Positions 59,930 through 64,000 of a stretch of DNA of 64,000 nt are shown piece after piece. Location of the stretch: assembly GCA_034620365.1 (NCBI GenBank), contig JAQGEQ010000244.1, positions 496,001-560,000 on the forward strand, written 5' to 3'. Position 1 is the stretch's first letter, and every line of letters begins with the position of its first letter. A model generated the notes under the pieces. The model was not told the DNA's origin and made no database searches. It saw only the letters and a list, made by a program, of their open reading frames with translations. The translations under genes and the position numbers were made by a program. The stretch is from Pegea sp. RAD2-039 (lineage: Eukaryota; Chordata; Thaliacea; Salpida; Salpidae).

Positions 59930-61440
59930 AAATTGTTTTTTTTAATTTTTTTGCTAAAGTAAGTTTTTGTAACTCAAGTCACTATCCTATTGATTAAAAA
60001 TTTCAAAAACATGAATTTTGACAAATATTTGAGATCAAATTGAAAATCATGCGAAATAATATTTTAAAATAAAACATCCAAGTAGTTGTTCAATTAAAAC
60101 TTTATGTTATTTATTATTTAAATTTGTCCGATATTTTTACCGACAAATAGTCGATATCAAAAAATAAATTTAATGGTGATTATTAATGTTGAAGTTCATA
60201 GAACATTTCTTTATACAAAAAATCTTCTCATCTAGTATTTGTCAGGAAAAAAATAATTTTTAAAATTTTTTATCTATTTTAAAAGTTTGATTTATGTAAA
60301 ACTGTGAGACAATATTTATTTCTTTTGCTATCAATCGTATAAAAGCATATTAAGTACTTGTTAGTGTATAAAACATTTTAGTTTTAAACTGTTTAATGAT
60401 TTTTTGAAACTGAAACTTTTACAAATACGATTTATGAAAAGCTAATCGTATGAGTATGAATAAACAATGGCTGGTGAGCTTATAGTCACTGAGTAACACT
60501 ATTTGTCTGACAGATAAGAGGAAACAACGTTTATAAAATTATAAAATATAAACTTACAACTTTTATAGTGACATCTTGTGACTGAAAAATAAATAGTAAA
60601 ATGCAATTAAATTTTAGAAAATGTTGTAAATGTTTAATTTAATAAATTTTAATAAAAGTGAGACAAATCGCAAATATTTTGTTTAAGACAGGTTTACACT
60701 GAATCTTAATGAATTGACAAGATAGAATTTAATATCCTATCTGTTAGACAAATAGTGTTGTTTGGTGACTTTGAGCTTCGAAAACATTCTTTATTTATAT
60801 TCATACAAGGTTTATTCATACTCATACAATTAACTTTATATAAGTAGTATTTGTAATAATCTTAGTTTTAAAAAATCATTAAACAGTTTAGAACTAAAAT
60901 GTATTATGTACTTTGAAGTAAGAAATAGTTTCTCTATAAGCTTGATAGCAAATTAAAAAAGAATTTGTATCACAGTTTTAAATAACTCAAACTTTTAAAG
61001 ATAAATCAAATTTAACAAATTCACTTTCTCCAGGCTAATACTTAATGAAAAGATATTTTTTTCACGAAATGCTCCTTAACCTGTAGATATAAATATAAAA
61101 CTTCAATATAATATTTGATGTCGACCATTTGTCGATAAAATAATCTGATAAGTACAACTAACAAGTAACAGCAAACTATTAAATTTAAAACTGCTAAAGT
61201 GTTTTATTTAATAATATTAATTAGGGTGATTATTAATTTGGCATCAAATGTTTGTCGTTCATATAGTTTTTGAATTTTAAAAAATTTTTTGTTTGTCCTT
61301 TTATTCAATGGGATAGTGATTTTATTTACAAAAAATTACGATGACTACTAGCTAAACAATTTTCTTTAAAGAATATCAATTAATTTATTGGGTAGCAAAA
61401 TAATTCAGAAAAAATTTACTATAAACTAGCGATAGTAAGT
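59930..61440. repeat. FB head-to-head pair
   Basis: Left half (minus): D mutated at about 60,028, C 60,138-60,156 (one mismatch), B about 60,235, A 60,484-60,583 (100 nt). Right half (plus): half of A to about 60,770, B about 61,032, C 61,119-61,137 (one G:T pair), D mutated near 61,240, E about 61,308, G about 61,383. The axis is near 60.68 kb. Confidence 0.75.
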
Positions 61441-62090
61441 TAACATTATTGTCAGTGATGTAATTAGAAAGTATTAATTTGGTTATAGTAACTAACCAGT
61501 ATAAAATCAAACTTTTTCCTATTTTTGATTAGTGCCATTAAAGAAAGTTTAATTTCAATTTGTTATTCTTTTCATTAGTTATTAGTAATAATTTTATTTG
61601 AATAGAGTTATTTGGTTATTTCCATTCTTTGTTTTTTTTAACTTCTCTCAATGAAATGTATGAAAAATACTTTATCTTAGAAAATTTACACAACAAACGA
61701 AGAAGAAAATATCTTGACAAAATTATTGCAAATTTTAACTGTAAATCAAAAAATAATGTAAAGTGAAATTTGCGTTTGTAAAGCAAAATAAAAAGCTTTT
61801 TTGTTGTAATATTACTGTTTTTAACTGAAAAATAATAATTTGTTTTGCTTCATTTGCAAATGTGAAATTTTGTGAAACGCAAAAATACGTCGGATGAAAA
61901 TTTATAAGGTTCAAATAGAAAGTTGAAAACAGTTTCAATCAAATCATAACAAGTAGTATATCGACGCTATACTTAAAATAAAAACAAGTCTAAAAAACAA
62001 AATCAGTGAACCGGAACTTTTTCAGTTTGATATGAAGTTTGATTCGATTTTATAAAAAAATATGAGATGAAAACAAAACAGTTGGCTAAA
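61430..62090 (+). repeat. R6 repeat, near full length
   Basis: Runs from 'gtcagtgatgtaattagaaa' through 'gtagtatatcgacgctatac' to about 62,090. It follows directly after an FB G box, as do the copies at 39 and 43.9 kb in reverse, so R6 may be an inner part of a longer FB-type element. The 67-codon frame at 61,735-61,938 (-) is repeat sequence. Confidence 0.7.
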
Positions 62091-62359
62091 GTTATTAAAT
62101 CTAAAATTTATTACTTTCTTCAAAAAATGTTAAAATCTTAAAAGTTATTTAATACAAACTATAAAATCAATAATTGCAATAATTTAATACAAAATAAAAA
62201 CATTAAGAAATTTATGAAATTTTTCTCGAAACATAATTATTCAAATATTTTGGAATTGAAAAATGTTCAATATTAGATTCAACTCAGTCATTTTCGAACT
62301 TCCAAAACATATTTTGAAAAATATCCAGTAAAAGTTTCGGCAAAAATTAGAAAAAATCT

Positions 62360-62640
62360 CAAATATGCTAATCAAAATTAGCAAAAGCAATTTGATTTTA
62401 ATTTTTTTTGTTAACACACAAATCTATTCTTATGATTATGAATAAGCAAACTTACGAAATGAGGAAAATCATTTACGAAAAATATCTTTTCTCCGGACAA
62501 ACACTAGATATAAAGTAGTTTTTATTATGAATAATATTCCTCAGTACACAAGTTTATATTAAAAAAAAATTATAATATTTTTGATATCGACCATTTGTCG
62601 ATAGAATTATCCGAATAAATCTTAACTTAAACTTCGAACT
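62360..62640 (+). repeat. FB piece, order B-C
   Basis: B about 62,493 (TCCGGACAAACACTAGAT), C 62,585-62,603 (perfect stem, loop CATTT). The preceding 'gcaaaagcaatttg' block is the one usual before this type of B. Confidence 0.75.
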
Positions 62641-62849
62641 TGAAAAACACATTTCTACAATTATTCAGAAATAGTTTCGATCAAAATAAGAAAAATCTCG
62701 AATAAGGTAATTAAATTTACTGAAAACATTCCTTATTTCGTTTAATTGTTGTATTTTAGGGTCGTTTACAAAATTTTAACTTAAATTAGTGATTTGAAAC
62801 TTCCAAAACTCGTTTTCAAAAGTGTGAAAACATTATAAAAATGTTAATT

Positions 62850-63260
62850 TTGTTTGATACGAAAAGCTACTTGTTAAGTTAGTATTGTTTTCAATTTAAG
62901 CATAATTATCATAATTTCATCAAAGTTTAAAAGTATTTCTTAAAATTCAAGTTATCAAATATCACTAACAAAAACATAGCCTAAAGCAATGCAAGGTGTT
63001 CAAAATTATCTATCTTCAGCGACTTCTAGCGTCAACTTTTTCTACTATAGAAACATAAAACTGAAAAATCTTTAATTAAATTTTTATTATTTTTATCAAA
63101 ACATTTTTACTTACACAAAACAATCAATCTTGCTTAAGTTGTATGAAGTAAATTTTAGTATTTTCTAAAAACTACTTAGGTTAAAAAGTAAACTATAAAT
63201 GTTATCCGAAAGACGAATTTATTGTTATTTTAATCGTTACAGTAAAAGAAAAGTTATATA
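62850..63260 (+). repeat. R5 repeat copy
   Basis: From 'gtttgatacgaaaagc' through AGCGACTTCTAGCGTC to its AT-rich tail. Confidence 0.65.
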
Positions 63261-63640
63261 ACCAGAAAGAAAAAATTTCAAATGATTTGTTTCTTTAATC
63301 ATTATAAGTCAAGATTTAAAGTTTGAAATTTTTCTACAAAAGCTGCAACTTATTCGCAATTTTGTTGTAAAAAATTTCTACATTAAAAGCATTTTTATCG
63401 TTTTTATTAAATATGGTGAGTTTAAATGTTTAATAAGTTCTTAAGTGATTTATATACAGTAAGTTCAGTACTACTTTTTTTGTAAAGCGTTTACCCACCT
63501 GGTATTTTTTCTAATAGTTTACATAATAAAATGCAGAAGAGTAGTGGTGAGACTCAGTTATCTTTGACAAGTCGTTGATTGATATTAAGTCTTAGTGATT
63601 CTTCGATCTTGTAATTTGACTTACTAATAATTTTAAATTT
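63261..63640. other. AT-rich DNA
   Basis: 63,395-63,600 resembles 43,010-43,110 reversed. No gene. Confidence 0.3.
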
Positions 63641-63990
63641 GTTTTTCATGAATTACAGGATAGTTTGAATGGATATAAAAATATAAAAAGTAATTTTAAA
63701 GTAGAAATTAAGTTTTGTTTAATTCACTATTTACAGTTTCTTTGTTTTTTGACTAATTTGCTACCAACTAACTTTATTGATCTTCTCTAAAAAATAAATA
63801 GAAAAAATAGTTTTAAGTAGTATTTCTCGTAACTTTTATTAATTCAAATCACAATCCTGTTGATTACAATGACAAATAACAATTTCTTCAAAATTTTTAA
63901 AATCGACAAACATTTGATGTCAAATTTCAATTCACGGAGTTTAATTTTATTAATTGAAACATTCAAGCTGTTTTAACTGTTAATTAATTA
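63640..63990 (-). repeat. FB piece, order D-E-G on the minus strand, cut by the window end
   Basis: G about 63,757, E about 63,855, D mutated (TTTGATGTCAAATT) about 63,912. C and B would lie beyond 64,000. Confidence 0.65.
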
Positions 63991-64000
63991 ATGTCTGTTG

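Noticed and set aside
1-64000. LTR retroelement, endogenous virus or Polinton-type element
   Set aside because: No long terminal direct repeats with coding between them, and no protease, integrase, capsid or polymerase motif was seen. The long direct repeats contain only non-coding FB, R3 and R6 material.

Overview
This window is about three-quarters A+T, dense in dispersed repeats and poor in genes. It carries a metazoan-type initiator tRNA sequence, AATAAA signals, consensus splice sites, SINE- and LINE-like fossils and no operon-like gene packing, so it is eukaryotic nuclear DNA, most likely from an invertebrate animal. Its clusters of TGACGTCA recall what I remember of tunicate intergenic DNA, but that is a weak hint and I do not name a species.

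The only long coding region is 24,481-26,806 (+). It is an apparently intronless gene for a roughly 770-residue protein that I do not recognise, and its frame changes once at a run of ten T. Other host-like candidates are an 87-codon one-pass membrane protein at 34,901-35,164 (-), a well-bounded internal exon at 32,164-32,234 (+), and short coding-like patches at 23,087-23,224 (-), 29,609-29,869 (+), 31,399-31,500 (-), 35,833-35,952 (+) and 57,840-58,200. Two fossils of the C-terminal end of a LINE reverse transcriptase lie at 34,263-34,520 and 36,575-36,930. An initiator tRNA-Met sequence (40,774-40,845) is intact, but it sits inside a repeat that has broken copies elsewhere in the window.

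Most of the rest is built from one repeat family, here called FB (foldback-like), with about 26 pieces in both orientations. Its parts recur in a fixed order: A, a module of exactly 100 nt with inverted ends; B, a GACAAATACTAGAT box; C, a 19-nt hairpin with an invariant stem and variable loop; D, a TTTGACGTCAAA palindrome; E, a CAACAGGATAGTGATTTG box; and G, a GGGTAGCAAGATAGTCAATA box. Pieces often face each other as inverted pairs. Secondary families are R3, R5, R6 and R7, defined in the features.

Layout. 1-21.5 kb: a giant imperfect palindrome, with 1.26-9.8 kb mirrored by 13.98-21.48 kb, built of FB and R3/R5 material. 21.5-24.4 kb: mixed repeats and a possible transposase fragment. 24.4-27.0 kb: the main gene. 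27.9-28.9 kb: a CRE-palindrome cluster. 29-37 kb: the most low-copy part, with exon-like patches, the small membrane gene and the LINE fossils. 37-64 kb: FB, R3, R5, R6 and R7 copies, including a direct copy of 2.1-5.7 kb at 44.6-48.1 kb, two further duplicated segments near 36-38.6 and 52.5-54.0 kb, and a 20-bp-unit minisatellite at 56.8-57.2 kb. I saw no retroviral, LTR or Polinton-type element, no rRNA and no CRISPR array.
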